Origin: Scytonema millei VB511283
Lineage (GTDB): Bacteria; Cyanobacteriota; Cyanobacteriia; Cyanobacteriales; Chroococcidiopsidaceae
Direction: 5' to 3'
Assembly: GCF_000817735.3 (NCBI RefSeq)
Contig: NZ_JTJC03000013.1
Coordinates: 1-59,332 of the forward strand
DNA length: 59,332 nucleotides
The translations under genes were made by a program, and so were the position numbers. The notes beneath the pieces were generated by a model. It did no database searches. It was given only the letters and a program-made list of their open reading frames with translations, and had not been told where the DNA came from. The stretch's first letter is position 1; each line of letters begins with the position of its first letter. Shown here piece after piece: positions 37,205 through 46,380 of the stretch.

Positions 37205-37606
37205 CGCACGTTATTTGGTAAGTTACATCTTAAATGCCATCGACTATTTCACTGCCCGTGCCAAGAACAGCCAACTCGTAGCTTTAACCCATTAGCCGAC
37301 TTACTACCAGAACGCACTTCAACAGAACTATTGTACCTAGAGTCCAAGTTTGGCTCTTTGATGTCTTACGGACTCTGTGTGAAACTATTGCAGGAAGTAC
37401 TAGCAACAGAAGAAGAAATCAACACTACATCGGTACGGAATAACTTACACTCAATTGGTCAACGTTTAGAGGACGAATTGAGTGAAGAAAAAGGAGGAGA
37501 CATCGAAGGTTGTCCAAGAGATTGGCAGGAATTGCCCCGACCTGATTTACCTTTGGTACTGGGAATGGATGTCGGATATGTTCGTTCCTACGACAAAACA
37601 TTTTGA
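37205..37606 (+). mobile_element. ISKra4-family transposase fragment
   Basis: From about 37247 the frame HCPCQEQPTRSFNPLADLLPERTS reads into YLESKFGSLMSYGL, and GDIEGCPRDWQELPRPD and VGYVRSYD follow. These match the N-terminal half of ISKra4-type transposases up to the first catalytic Asp region. The frame ends at a stop at 37606, so the element is inactive. No terminal inverted repeats were recognised. Confidence 0.7.
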
Positions 37607-37664
37607 AAATAAAAAAGTAGAAATTACGCTGACTGACCAAAATTGAGTCGTCTTCACAGCTTTG

Positions 37665-37820
37665 ATGAATGCTAAAAGCTGGCGGAAAGCTGAAGCTGAT
37701 GCCTCAAATTTTAGTGAATGGGGCGGAGCAGATAGTAGTAAACTAGGACAGCATACAGCAGTTTTGAATTCTGATAAAAGATTCTACTGGTGTTTGCAAC
37801 TCATTAGAGAGACAACATAA
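37665..37820 (+). other. Short orphan reading frame, possible gene remnant
   Basis: A 51-residue frame (SWRKAEADASNFSEWGG to LQLIRETT) starting with an ATG. I do not recognise it. It looks like real protein rather than repeat, and it may be the tail of a gene destroyed by the mobile-element debris. Confidence 0.35.
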
Positions 37821-37829
37821 TCTAAAACT

Positions 37830-39215
37830 CTACTGAAGCAACAGACCTAGATTTTGGAGTTCCTCTACACTATCCTTAAAAACCTGCACAATGCGAACTA
37901 TATCTTCATCAGTATGGGCTGCGGATAAGTATCCTCCTCCTCCAGGTAGAAGCAGAACCCCTCTGTCGATTAAGTTATAATTCAACAACATCAGACTCTC
38001 AAACGATGCAGAAATTCCCGAAGTCGCAGGACCGATAATCGAGCTGAAATTTGCCATGCGGAGCGGTACTGCTTTGGTGGCAAAGTAAGCATTCAATTCA
38101 GCAATAAATTGTGACGTGCGGTGAGCTAATTGCTCTTGCAGAGTCGATCCTTGCGACTTGAGATATTGAAGAACAGCTCGTGCAGCCGCGATCGCCAGTG
38201 GATGTTTGCGAAAAGTCCCTGCAAATAATGTCTGATTCGCTTGAGGATAGGAAGCATCTCCATAATTCCACATCCCACCATCGATGCGATCCATGTAAGT
38301 AGCCTTACCAGCGACGGCTCCAATTGGCATCCCGCCACCAACGATTTTTCCATATACGGCTAAATCTGCTGCCACATCAAAAAAAGCCTGAGCGCCACCT
38401 GGATGCAGGCGAAAGCCAGTCACGACTTCATCAAAGATTAACGCTATTCCCGATTCTGCGGTTAATTGCCTTAGTTGGTGGAGAAACATGCGGGGATCTC
38501 GATCTGGTCTTTGTCTTTGGATCGGACTCACTAACACAGCTGCTAATTCTTGGCGACGAGCTGCGATCTCATCGAGCGATCGCGGATGCATAAAATCTAA
38601 AACTAAAATATCCTCGGCAGCACTGGGTGGTATACCTGGATAAATTGGCACTGAATGCAGATTGTCATCTACCGTTTCTGCTTGAACCAGCGTTTGATCG
38701 CTATGACCGTGATAGGAATGTGAAAATATTGCAACTTTGTTGCGACCTGTGACTGTTCGTGCTAAACGGATTGCAGTCATGATTGCTTCTGTGCCTGTAT
38801 TACTAAAGGCGACTCGTTCCATCCGCGTTAGTTCGCAAAATAGCTCTGCCACCTCACCCACAAACTCTAGTTGGGAACCGAGTTGTATGCCTTGCTCTAG
38901 CTGCTCTGTCAGAGCTGCTTGAATAAAGGGAGGATTGTAGCCAAAGAGATTGACTCCTAATCCCATGACGAGATCTATATATTCATTCCCATCGACATCC
39001 CACATTCTGGAACCCGCAGCACGTTTGCTAGCGATTGGATAGGTCATTTCTTTAAAGGGAAAACTGAAATCTTCCGTTCCTCGCTCGTCAGCTAAAAAGG
39101 GGCGATAGGTCTGCGCCAGTTGTTTTGATGTTTTTGTGCGCTCGGTGTAACGCATGATGAATTGCTCCAAATACGTTTGCTGGCGGGACTGGTTCTCTAG
39201 GGCTGTTGTTTTCAT
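37830..39215 (-). CDS. Class III PLP-dependent aminotransferase (free AMT)
   Basis: About 461 residues from the ATG at 39215, with MWDVDGNEYIDLVMG, TGTEAIMTAIRLAR, IFDEVVTGFRLHPGG and the PLP lysine in VYGKIVGGGMPIG. It is closely similar to the AMT domain embedded in the first protein of the operon (shared WNYGDASYPQ and KEMxYPI segments), so it looks like a copy of it. Embedded AMTs convert a beta-keto acyl chain into a beta-amino one. This free enzyme, directly after the reductase-terminated module, could instead aminate the released aldehyde. It is the last gene of the operon. Confidence 0.8.
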   Translation of the reverse strand: MKTTALENQSRQQTYLEQFIMRYTERTKTSKQLAQTYRPFLADERGTEDFSFPFKEMTYPIASKRAAGSRMWDVDGNEYIDLVMGLGVNLFGYNPPFIQAALTEQLEQGIQLGSQLEFVGEVAELFCELTRMERVAFSNTGTEAIMTAIRLARTVTGRNKVAIFSHSYHGHSDQTLVQAETVDDNLHSVPIYPGIPPSAAEDILVLDFMHPRSLDEIAARRQELAAVLVSPIQRQRPDRDPRMFLHQLRQLTAESGIALIFDEVVTGFRLHPGGAQAFFDVAADLAVYGKIVGGGMPIGAVAGKATYMDRIDGGMWNYGDASYPQANQTLFAGTFRKHPLAIAAARAVLQYLKSQGSTLQEQLAHRTSQFIAELNAYFATKAVPLRMANFSSIIGPATSGISASFESLMLLNYNLIDRGVLLLPGGGGYLSAAHTDEDIVRIVQVFKDSVEELQNLGLLLQ

Positions 39216-39339
39216 AGTTTTAATGAAGTTTTTCGAGCAGAAAATGTTTGAAAAGTCATTTGTCAGGTAGGGTGCGTTACACCAACGCATCCCACATTAA
39301 CTTGATAACGGTTTCCAATTGGGTAAAACACGCGATCTG

Positions 39340-39367
39340 TAGGGGCGCACAGCTGTGCGCCCCTACA
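39340..39367. repeat. GGCGCACAGCTGTGCGCC palindrome
   Basis: A perfect palindrome flanked by TAGG and CCTACA in the 156-base gap between the reductase module and the aminotransferase gene. It may fold as a hairpin in the operon transcript. Confidence 0.85.
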
Positions 39368-39371
39368 CATG

Positions 39372-42300
39372 TCACGCACGCAGTCGAGAATTGCTATGAG
39401 GAGCATCGAGAAAACCGCTTTGAATCAGGTAGGAAAAGTAATTATTGAGTAACTGGGGATCTATGGGCGGACACGCAATCGGGATTTCTGCAAGTTCTTC
39501 CACCATGTTTCGCTCGGATGCTGGAGTTGAGCTAGAAGATTCTGTTTCGTCGCGATCGCTAAAAAAAGGTATGAGTGGATACAGGGGATTGTCTGGGGAC
39601 ATTTTTTCGTTAAGTAGCTCTGCTTGAAACTGGTTGTAATCAATTGGTTGAAGTGGATAGCCAAACGATCGCATCCAGTTCGTTAGCTCGAACCAGCGCC
39701 AGGGATGGGGATGACAGAGGTGAAATACGCGATCGCGAGATTTTTCCTGCTGCGATAAATGAACGATCGCTTTGCTGAGATAATCTACAGGAGTCATGTC
39801 TACGGTTGTATCGAGAGCGGGCGCGTATCCCAGTTGGATAATGCCTTTGATCGTTCTGTAGAGGCGATCGTTGGTATTACAGACACCCGTTTTGCTATCC
39901 CCCGAAATTCGTCCTAAGCGGTAAATGCAAGCAGGAATACCTCGGTGGTGGGCAGTTGCAACTAACTTTTCTGCTACCCATTTCGTTTGAGCGTAGCCAA
40001 AAGATGGTATGTGGTGGCGATCGCACTCGTACAGTTCTCGCATATTTCTAGTTTCAGTGCGATCGTTGGCGGACAACACGCTGAGAGTTGAAATGTAGTG
40101 TACTGGCTTAACTTTGGTTAGGCTTGCCAGTCGCAAAACTTCCTGAGTTCCCAGCACGTTAGTTGCTTTAAGGGCAGAGTAGGGATAAACCAAATTAATC
40201 GCCGCGCCATTGTGGTAAATGACATCGATCGCACTTGCCAGCAATTGAAACTGCTTGTCAGCAAGACCTAAAAGTGGTTGCGATAGATCTCCGATAACAG
40301 GGATGATGCGATCGCTCAAAGACTCATGCCAAAGCAAATAGGATGCCAAATTGTTTTGAATCTTCTGTTTGCCCGATTCAAGATTGGCGGCACGTACCAA
40401 GCAATAAATCTCAGCATCGGTCTGCTGTAGTAACTCGTAGAGTAAAAAAGCTCCTAGAAATCCTGTCGCTCCAGTTAAAAAGATTCGATGTGTTTTTTGA
40501 CTGTGGCTAATGAGATCCCCCCAACCCCCCTTGTTAAGGGGGGCTAGAGGGGAAGAACCCCCCTTAACAAGGGGGGCTAGAGGGGAAGAACCCCCCTTGT
40601 TAAGGGGGGCTAGGGGGGATCTTCCAGGTTCTAGTTCTTGTGAACTAATATCATCTGTAGGCTGAAAAGATGTATCAGGACGAATTGCGGCATCGAGTAC
40701 AGCCTCAGCTTTTAAAACGGCAGCAGTTATTTTACTAGCAGCAGGTACTACTTCCGGTAAGTTAGCAGATTTGGATCCTATAGCTTTGAGGGACTGACAA
40801 TAGGCGATGAGCTGGCGCAATATTCCCAAAAAACTGTTTGCCAAATTTTCAATTGTGGCTCGGCGATGAATTGCTTCGCTGTAAGTCCAATCCAGTTGTA
40901 ACTGACCTTCAGCCACAATACCGTTAATATCTAGTAAGTAGGCTCTGCTTCCCTGGGGGCTGCGTCCCGAACCGCAAGACTCGTAAGCTGGGGCAAACAG
41001 AGACGATTGGAAGACTCGATCGGACTGTCCCAGATAGTTAAATTGGATCTCCGCTTGAGATCCTAGTTGCGAGCCACTGAGGTAGCGCAGCACGCCATAA
41101 CCAATCCCGCGATTGGGAATAGCTCGCAGTTGTTGTTTGACTGTTTTTAAGGTATCACCTAGATCGTTCGCTGTGCCTAAGTCCAGCAATACCGGAAAGA
41201 TGGTAGTAAACCAGCCCACAGTGCGCGATAGATCGATATCGTCAAAAATTGCTTCCCTACCGTGTCCCTCTAAATCGATGATGTGTGAGTTTGCGCCCGT
41301 CCACTGTTTCAAAGCTGGCGCTAGTGCTGCCAGCAACACATCACCCATTTGGGTTTGAGCGGCTGCTGGTACTTCCTGCAATAAAGCTTGGGTTTCTTCT
41401 CGACTCAAGGCGATCGCGACAGTACGAGCCTGAGCTACCGTGTTCTCGCCGTCAGGAAAATCGAGCGGTAGGCGAGTTATTTGTTGCCGAGTTACTGCGA
41501 GCCAGTATTCTAGTTCTTGTTGCAGTGCTGGCGATCGCGCGTAATCTGTCAATCGCTCTGCCCAATGTTTGAATGCAGTGGTTTTGGGTGGTAACTGGAT
41601 TGTTTCACCTTGGCTAAGCTGTTGGTAAACAGTCTGGAGGTCTGAGAGTAATATGCGCCACGACACACCATCAACGGCTAAATGGTGAATGACTATCAGC
41701 AAGCGGCTAGGCTGACTAGCACCCAGATCGAAAAAAGCTACCCGTATTAGGGAACCCGATGATAGATCTAGGCTAGCTTGGATTTCGTTAGCAGCAGAGG
41801 CGATCGCTTCCCTTTGCTCTGCGGGTGACAATGCCGACAAATCGATTTGGGTAAACGTCTCTATTCCGTCAAAGTCAGCATTAAACTGCTGCCAGACAGA
41901 CTCTTGGCGAACGAAGCGCAAGCGGAGAGCGTCGTGATACTCAACTATTTTCTGCACTGTCTGTCTCATCAGTGCTGGGTCGATTCGCACTTCCAGCAAA
42001 ACGGATTGATTCCAGTGGTGCGAGTCAGGTAGATTTTGCGCAAAAAATCGCTGTTGAATCGGAGTTAGGGGAACTCGACCCGTCACGATTCCCTGTTCGG
42101 CTGAGATCGCTTGGTGTTTGCCAACTGCTGCTGCTAATTCGGCAATTGTTTGATTTTCAAACAGTTGTTTTGGGGTCAGTTGCAAACCCGCTTGGTTAGC
42201 TTTGGCAACCACCTGCATATTCAAGATAGAATCTCCACCCAGCTCAAAAAAGTTATTGTAGATTCCTACCTGCTCCAATCCGAGAATCTGCTGCCAAATC

Positions 42301-45300
42301 TCAGCCAGCATTTTCTCGACAGTGGTGCGGGGTGCGGCAAACGTGTCTGTTTCCGGTGCGATCGCCTCTGCTGCTGGCAGTGCTTGAAGATCCACTTTAC
42401 CATTGGGTAAAAGCGGCATTGCTTTCAGTTTGACGAAAGCTGACGGAACCATGTACTCGGGCAATTGCTGCTGTAAAAATTCTCGTAATTCGCTAGTTGT
42501 GGGAGCAGACTGTTTTTCCGGTACGATACAGGCAACCAAATGCTTGATGTCCGGTCGATCTTCTCGCGCTACAACTACAGTCTCCCGTATCGCAGGATGT
42601 TGCCTCAGCGCCGCCTCAATTTCCCCTAACTCAATACGGAAACCATGAATTTTGACCTGGCGATCAATCCGTCCCAGAAATTCAATATTTCCATCAGGTA
42701 GGTAACGAGCCAAGTCCCCAGTTTTATAGAGGGGTGTGGGGTGTGGGGTGTGGGGTGTAGGGTGTAGGGATTTTAAATTTCTTTCTCCCTGCACTCCCTG
42801 CTCCCTGCTTTCTGACTCCCGACTCTCCCAAAAAGGATTGGGAATAAATCGTTCTTGCGTCAAATCTGGGCGGTTGAGGTAGCCCCTCGCTACGCCAGCG
42901 CCACCGATGTAGAGTTCACCAGGTACGCCAATGGGTACTGGTTGCAGATTCGGATCGAGTAGATAGATCTGCGTGTTGGCAAGCGGACGACCCAGAGGCA
43001 CAGTCTGAGAAACTTGTTTGGTTTGTTCTGCTGCGATCGCAAAGGTGGTTGCACCTACAGTAGCTTCTGTTGGACCATAGTGGTTAAAGATTTGGCACGT
43101 TGATAATTGCTGAATCTGCTCGATGAGTTGCCAGCTACAAGCTTCGCCACCTAAAATGAGTCGCTGTCGCGGTAAGATTTGTTCTGGGCGAGAAGCTGTG
43201 AGTAAGGCGCTGAGGTGAGAAGGAACGATCTTGAGACAGTCAATAGGATGGCGATGGAAATAGTCTGCTAGTGCCTCTGGGTTGGCAGCACGTTCGGAGG
43301 AAATTACGTGGAGACAGCCACCACTACACAGACAAGGGAAGATTGTCGTGTTGCCTAAGTCGGCGGCAAAGGTGGAAACAGCAGCAAAGCTATTACAGGT
43401 AGAAAAGTCTAGTCTTTGGGCGATCGCGTTTATATAGTTAAGTAGTTGCCGATGCTCAACTGCAACTCCCTTGGGTTTGCCTGTCGAGCCAGAAGTAAAT
43501 AGCACGTAGACTAAATTCTCTGGTTTCACCTCACTGGTGAGATTTTTATCGCTTTCAGTCGCAATGTCGTGCCAATCAGTGTCCAAATAGACGATTTGCG
43601 CCGTGGATTGAGGCAGCGATTCGACGAGATGTTGTTGAGTTAACAGCACCTTGACTTGAGCGTCTTGCAACCGGAAGGCTACGCCATCTTGCGGTAAGCC
43701 AGGATCTAGAGGCAGATATGCGCCACCAGCTTTGAGGATGCCTAAAAGTCCTACGATGAATTCTAGCGATCGCTCGACAAATAGTCCTACTAGTACCTCT
43801 GACGTTACTCCCAATCGCTGGAGGCGATGCGCGAGTTGGTTAGCTTGCTTGTTGAGTTCGGCGTAGGTGAGTTGTCGATCTTCAAAGACAACAGCAATAT
43901 TATTTGGTGTTTGCGTTGCTTGTGCCTCGAAAAGTTGGTGAATGCATCGCTCTTGTGAATAGTCGGTTAGGGTTTGGTTGAATTCAACTAATAATGTGTT
44001 GCGATCGCTTGGACTCAAGATTTCTAGCTGACCAATTTCTGCTTCTGGACAATTGACAGCACTCGCTAACAATGTTTGAAAATGGCTGGATAAGCGTTCG
44101 ATCGCTGCTGTGTCAAATAAAGTTGAATCGTAATGAAATTCTGCGGTCAAAGAGGCATCTTGAAGCAAGCAAGATAGTTTAAGATTGAAGCGATCGCAAC
44201 AGACGTATTGCTGAATGACAGCAAATGCAATTTCATCAGTGTAATATTTCTGCGGCTGTTGCCAAAAATCAAAACAAATTGGAAAAAATGCCAAGCTGGG
44301 ATCGTTTTGTTCTAGCTTTACATTTTCCCAGCTAAAATATTCTTGCCATTGCTCGATTTCTACTGTCGCTTGTTCGACTTGTTTTAAGATTTCCTGAAAT
44401 TGAGAGCGATCGTTTAAATGACAAGATAGCGGTAAATACTTTTCTAGCAATCCTAGCGATCGCTCTAATTCTTCGTATTTACGACCGTCAAAAGCTCGAC
44501 CGAGCGTAATCTTCTCTTGCCTAGTAAAACGCCATAATATAACCAGCCAACAAGTCAATAAGAAATCAGAAATAGAACAATCGTATTTTTGTGCGATTGC
44601 TTCAAGTTGACCTAATAAATCTGAATCAATTTTGAAACTCAGGTACTGCGGTTTAAATTCTGCTTTCTGTTTTAATCTATTTTCAATGGGTAACTTTAAG
44701 CTTAAAGCATTAAATAAGTCTTGCTTGCACCAATATTCTACTCCTACTTTAGTATCTTCTGCTTCAAACAGCTCGTTTTGCCATTCAGAGATATCTACAT
44801 ATTGCGTGAGTTCGTCAGATAATTCTTTGTCGTCCAAACAAGCTATATACAAATGGCTAAGTTCGCGCACAAAATTATCAATAGTTGCACGATCTGCACA
44901 GAGAGATGGAAGGCTAATGAGCAATATATCTTGCCGTGAAGACAAGTTGATTAAAGATATATCTAAAAGCGAGCTTTGTGTTAAATCCAAGGACGTTTTG
45001 AGTCGTTCAATAAAAACCTTTTGAATATTGGCATCTTTACAAATTTCGTATTGAATAGATACTGTACTGCGATCGCCGATAACCTGAAGCGGAATTGTCA
45101 TTCCAGGTAAACAACAAAAATTTGTCCGTAAAATTTCATGTCGGGCAACGACTTTTTGTAAAGCTATCTCTAAAACTTTTATATCTAAATTTCCCTCGAT
45201 TAAGAGAGCAAATTGAGTGCGATAAGTTTGGCGATCGCTTTGCTGTAACAGCCATAAATGCTTTTGTTGCGGGGAAAGTCGATAACCTTCGATGATTTCT

Positions 45301-45314
45301 GGTTGCATTTTCAT
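39372..45314 (-). CDS. NRPS module C*-A(Asp)-PCP-E-R
   Basis: About 1980 residues from the ATG at 45314 (an upstream start at 45359 would overlap the hydroxylase gene). Domains: condensation-like C* (1-440) with LPSLCAD in place of HHxxxDG; adenylation (about 455-940); PCP with LGGDSI (about 1020). The epimerase (about 1080-1505) has HHLAVDGVSW and GWFTTIFPV. Next come a repeat-filled linker and a thioester reductase (about 1605-1945) with TGATGFLG and YAQTKW. A-domain pocket residues D-L-T-K-I-G-H-V-G plus the A10 Lys indicate Asp. R releases the chain as an aldehyde or alcohol. Last module of the assembly line. Confidence 0.9.
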   Translation of the reverse strand: MKMQPEIIEGYRLSPQQKHLWLLQQSDRQTYRTQFALLIEGNLDIKVLEIALQKVVARHEILRTNFCCLPGMTIPLQVIGDRSTVSIQYEICKDANIQKVFIERLKTSLDLTQSSLLDISLINLSSRQDILLISLPSLCADRATIDNFVRELSHLYIACLDDKELSDELTQYVDISEWQNELFEAEDTKVGVEYWCKQDLFNALSLKLPIENRLKQKAEFKPQYLSFKIDSDLLGQLEAIAQKYDCSISDFLLTCWLVILWRFTRQEKITLGRAFDGRKYEELERSLGLLEKYLPLSCHLNDRSQFQEILKQVEQATVEIEQWQEYFSWENVKLEQNDPSLAFFPICFDFWQQPQKYYTDEIAFAVIQQYVCCDRFNLKLSCLLQDASLTAEFHYDSTLFDTAAIERLSSHFQTLLASAVNCPEAEIGQLEILSPSDRNTLLVEFNQTLTDYSQERCIHQLFEAQATQTPNNIAVVFEDRQLTYAELNKQANQLAHRLQRLGVTSEVLVGLFVERSLEFIVGLLGILKAGGAYLPLDPGLPQDGVAFRLQDAQVKVLLTQQHLVESLPQSTAQIVYLDTDWHDIATESDKNLTSEVKPENLVYVLFTSGSTGKPKGVAVEHRQLLNYINAIAQRLDFSTCNSFAAVSTFAADLGNTTIFPCLCSGGCLHVISSERAANPEALADYFHRHPIDCLKIVPSHLSALLTASRPEQILPRQRLILGGEACSWQLIEQIQQLSTCQIFNHYGPTEATVGATTFAIAAEQTKQVSQTVPLGRPLANTQIYLLDPNLQPVPIGVPGELYIGGAGVARGYLNRPDLTQERFIPNPFWESRESESREQGVQGERNLKSLHPTPHTPHPTPLYKTGDLARYLPDGNIEFLGRIDRQVKIHGFRIELGEIEAALRQHPAIRETVVVAREDRPDIKHLVACIVPEKQSAPTTSELREFLQQQLPEYMVPSAFVKLKAMPLLPNGKVDLQALPAAEAIAPETDTFAAPRTTVEKMLAEIWQQILGLEQVGIYNNFFELGGDSILNMQVVAKANQAGLQLTPKQLFENQTIAELAAAVGKHQAISAEQGIVTGRVPLTPIQQRFFAQNLPDSHHWNQSVLLEVRIDPALMRQTVQKIVEYHDALRLRFVRQESVWQQFNADFDGIETFTQIDLSALSPAEQREAIASAANEIQASLDLSSGSLIRVAFFDLGASQPSRLLIVIHHLAVDGVSWRILLSDLQTVYQQLSQGETIQLPPKTTAFKHWAERLTDYARSPALQQELEYWLAVTRQQITRLPLDFPDGENTVAQARTVAIALSREETQALLQEVPAAAQTQMGDVLLAALAPALKQWTGANSHIIDLEGHGREAIFDDIDLSRTVGWFTTIFPVLLDLGTANDLGDTLKTVKQQLRAIPNRGIGYGVLRYLSGSQLGSQAEIQFNYLGQSDRVFQSSLFAPAYESCGSGRSPQGSRAYLLDINGIVAEGQLQLDWTYSEAIHRRATIENLANSFLGILRQLIAYCQSLKAIGSKSANLPEVVPAASKITAAVLKAEAVLDAAIRPDTSFQPTDDISSQELEPGRSPLAPLNKGGSSPLAPLVKGGSSPLAPLNKGGWGDLISHSQKTHRIFLTGATGFLGAFLLYELLQQTDAEIYCLVRAANLESGKQKIQNNLASYLLWHESLSDRIIPVIGDLSQPLLGLADKQFQLLASAIDVIYHNGAAINLVYPYSALKATNVLGTQEVLRLASLTKVKPVHYISTLSVLSANDRTETRNMRELYECDRHHIPSFGYAQTKWVAEKLVATAHHRGIPACIYRLGRISGDSKTGVCNTNDRLYRTIKGIIQLGYAPALDTTVDMTPVDYLSKAIVHLSQQEKSRDRVFHLCHPHPWRWFELTNWMRSFGYPLQPIDYNQFQAELLNEKMSPDNPLYPLIPFFSDRDETESSSSTPASERNMVEELAEIPIACPPIDPQLLNNYFSYLIQSGFLDAPHSNSRLRA
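40513..40625. repeat. Three CCCCCC/GGGGGG hairpin units in the E-R linker
   Basis: Translated as three tandem SPLAPLNKGG-like repeats ending in WGDL. The same unit is intergenic at 5461-5496 and 29098-29135. Confidence 0.9.
42718..42878. repeat. 161-base segment identical to 48458-48618
   Basis: Lies in the last A domain between the FIPNPF and LYKTGD motifs. It includes low-complexity GGGTGTGG and CTCCCTG units coding an insert of about 38 residues. No differences were found by eye over 161 bases, although the sequences beyond both ends diverge. Confidence 0.9.
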
Positions 45315-45324
45315 GCCTCTGTGG

Positions 45325-46365
45325 TTAAATACTGCTACTAAATGGTTCGGACATCCCAACTAAAACTTTGCGAGAACCAACAAATGGCATTCGTCCGTGA
45401 CATGACAACATATTGTCTAATAACAATACATCTCCTGTCTGCCAGGGGAAAATAATTGCTTCTTGTTGATAGATTCCCCGAATCTCCTCCAAAACAGAAT
45501 CTTCAATTGGAGAACCGTCGCCATAATAGGCGTTACGCGGTAATTCTTCTTCTTTAAACCCAGCTAAAAGACCGACTCGAACAGATGGATTTAAGTTTGA
45601 TACGTGAAATAAATGTGCTTGATTAAACCAAACAGTTTCGCCTGTTTTTGGATGGGTGGCGATCGCCTGACAAATTTGTTTAGTTTTGAGCCGATCTTTA
45701 TCCAACCATTCTATCTCAATACCTGCATTGCGGCAGTAATTTTCTACTTCAGATTTGTTTGTAGTTTGAAATACATTTTCCCAAGAAAGATCGAATTCTT
45801 TACGATAATTTCGCACGTACATGACTTGTTTTTGCTGAAACTTTTCTCTAATTTTTGAATCGATTCGATCCAAAACTCGGCGACTGTCAGCAATTGGGGT
45901 TTCTCCTCCCTGTTGAGCGTTCTCAAAGCAATAAAAATAAATTTTCATGCACCAATGACGGGAGTATGACATTTCATTGTGCAGTGGAATAGATTGACTG
46001 GCAGGATATTCAGTTGAAGTGTAGATGTTGCCGCTAACGTGACTGCGCGGTGTAGAACGATAAGTGTAAGGTAATAATTCTCCTGAAGTCACTTGAATGA
46101 ACTGCTCGAAATCGGTAACTCCATTTAATTGAAAGTTGCGAAAAAGTATGCCTCCATGCTTCAGTAAATGTGTGGCGATCGCCTCGCGATTGTGTTTTGC
46201 CCAAGCACACAAATCTAGTCGCTCGTTAGTCGGTTGAATTAGCAAAGGTAAAGGGCGATTTGGCAGTAAATTATCGATCGCGATCGCTCCTGCTTGGGAG
46301 AGGCTAATCGCTTTTCGCCGCAGGTTGCTTAAGTTTTTTAGGCTGGGCTTGGAGATGTCTTTCAT
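45325..46365 (-). CDS. Fe(II)/2-oxoglutarate-dependent hydroxylase (TauD/SyrP type)
   Basis: 346 residues. Iron ligands are the HNE triad start in PLHNEMSYSRHW and the distal His in LSCHGRMPFVGSRK, with the Arg that binds 2-oxoglutarate. Enzymes of this type beta-hydroxylate Asp on a carrier protein, as SyrP does in syringomycin. It lies 10 bases before the last C*-A(Asp)-PCP module and 15 bases after the Ser module, so it is expected to act on that Asp. It resembles the C-terminal hydroxylase domain of the first protein. Confidence 0.9.
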   Translation of the reverse strand: MKDISKPSLKNLSNLRRKAISLSQAGAIAIDNLLPNRPLPLLIQPTNERLDLCAWAKHNREAIATHLLKHGGILFRNFQLNGVTDFEQFIQVTSGELLPYTYRSTPRSHVSGNIYTSTEYPASQSIPLHNEMSYSRHWCMKIYFYCFENAQQGGETPIADSRRVLDRIDSKIREKFQQKQVMYVRNYRKEFDLSWENVFQTTNKSEVENYCRNAGIEIEWLDKDRLKTKQICQAIATHPKTGETVWFNQAHLFHVSNLNPSVRVGLLAGFKEEELPRNAYYGDGSPIEDSVLEEIRGIYQQEAIIFPWQTGDVLLLDNMLSCHGRMPFVGSRKVLVGMSEPFSSSI

Positions 46366-46380
46366 AGTTAAGTTGACTAC

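Noticed and set aside
37830-39215. Glutamate-1-semialdehyde aminomutase of haem synthesis
   Set aside because: The fold is the same, but the close similarity to the AMT domain in the NRPS and the operon position point to secondary metabolism.
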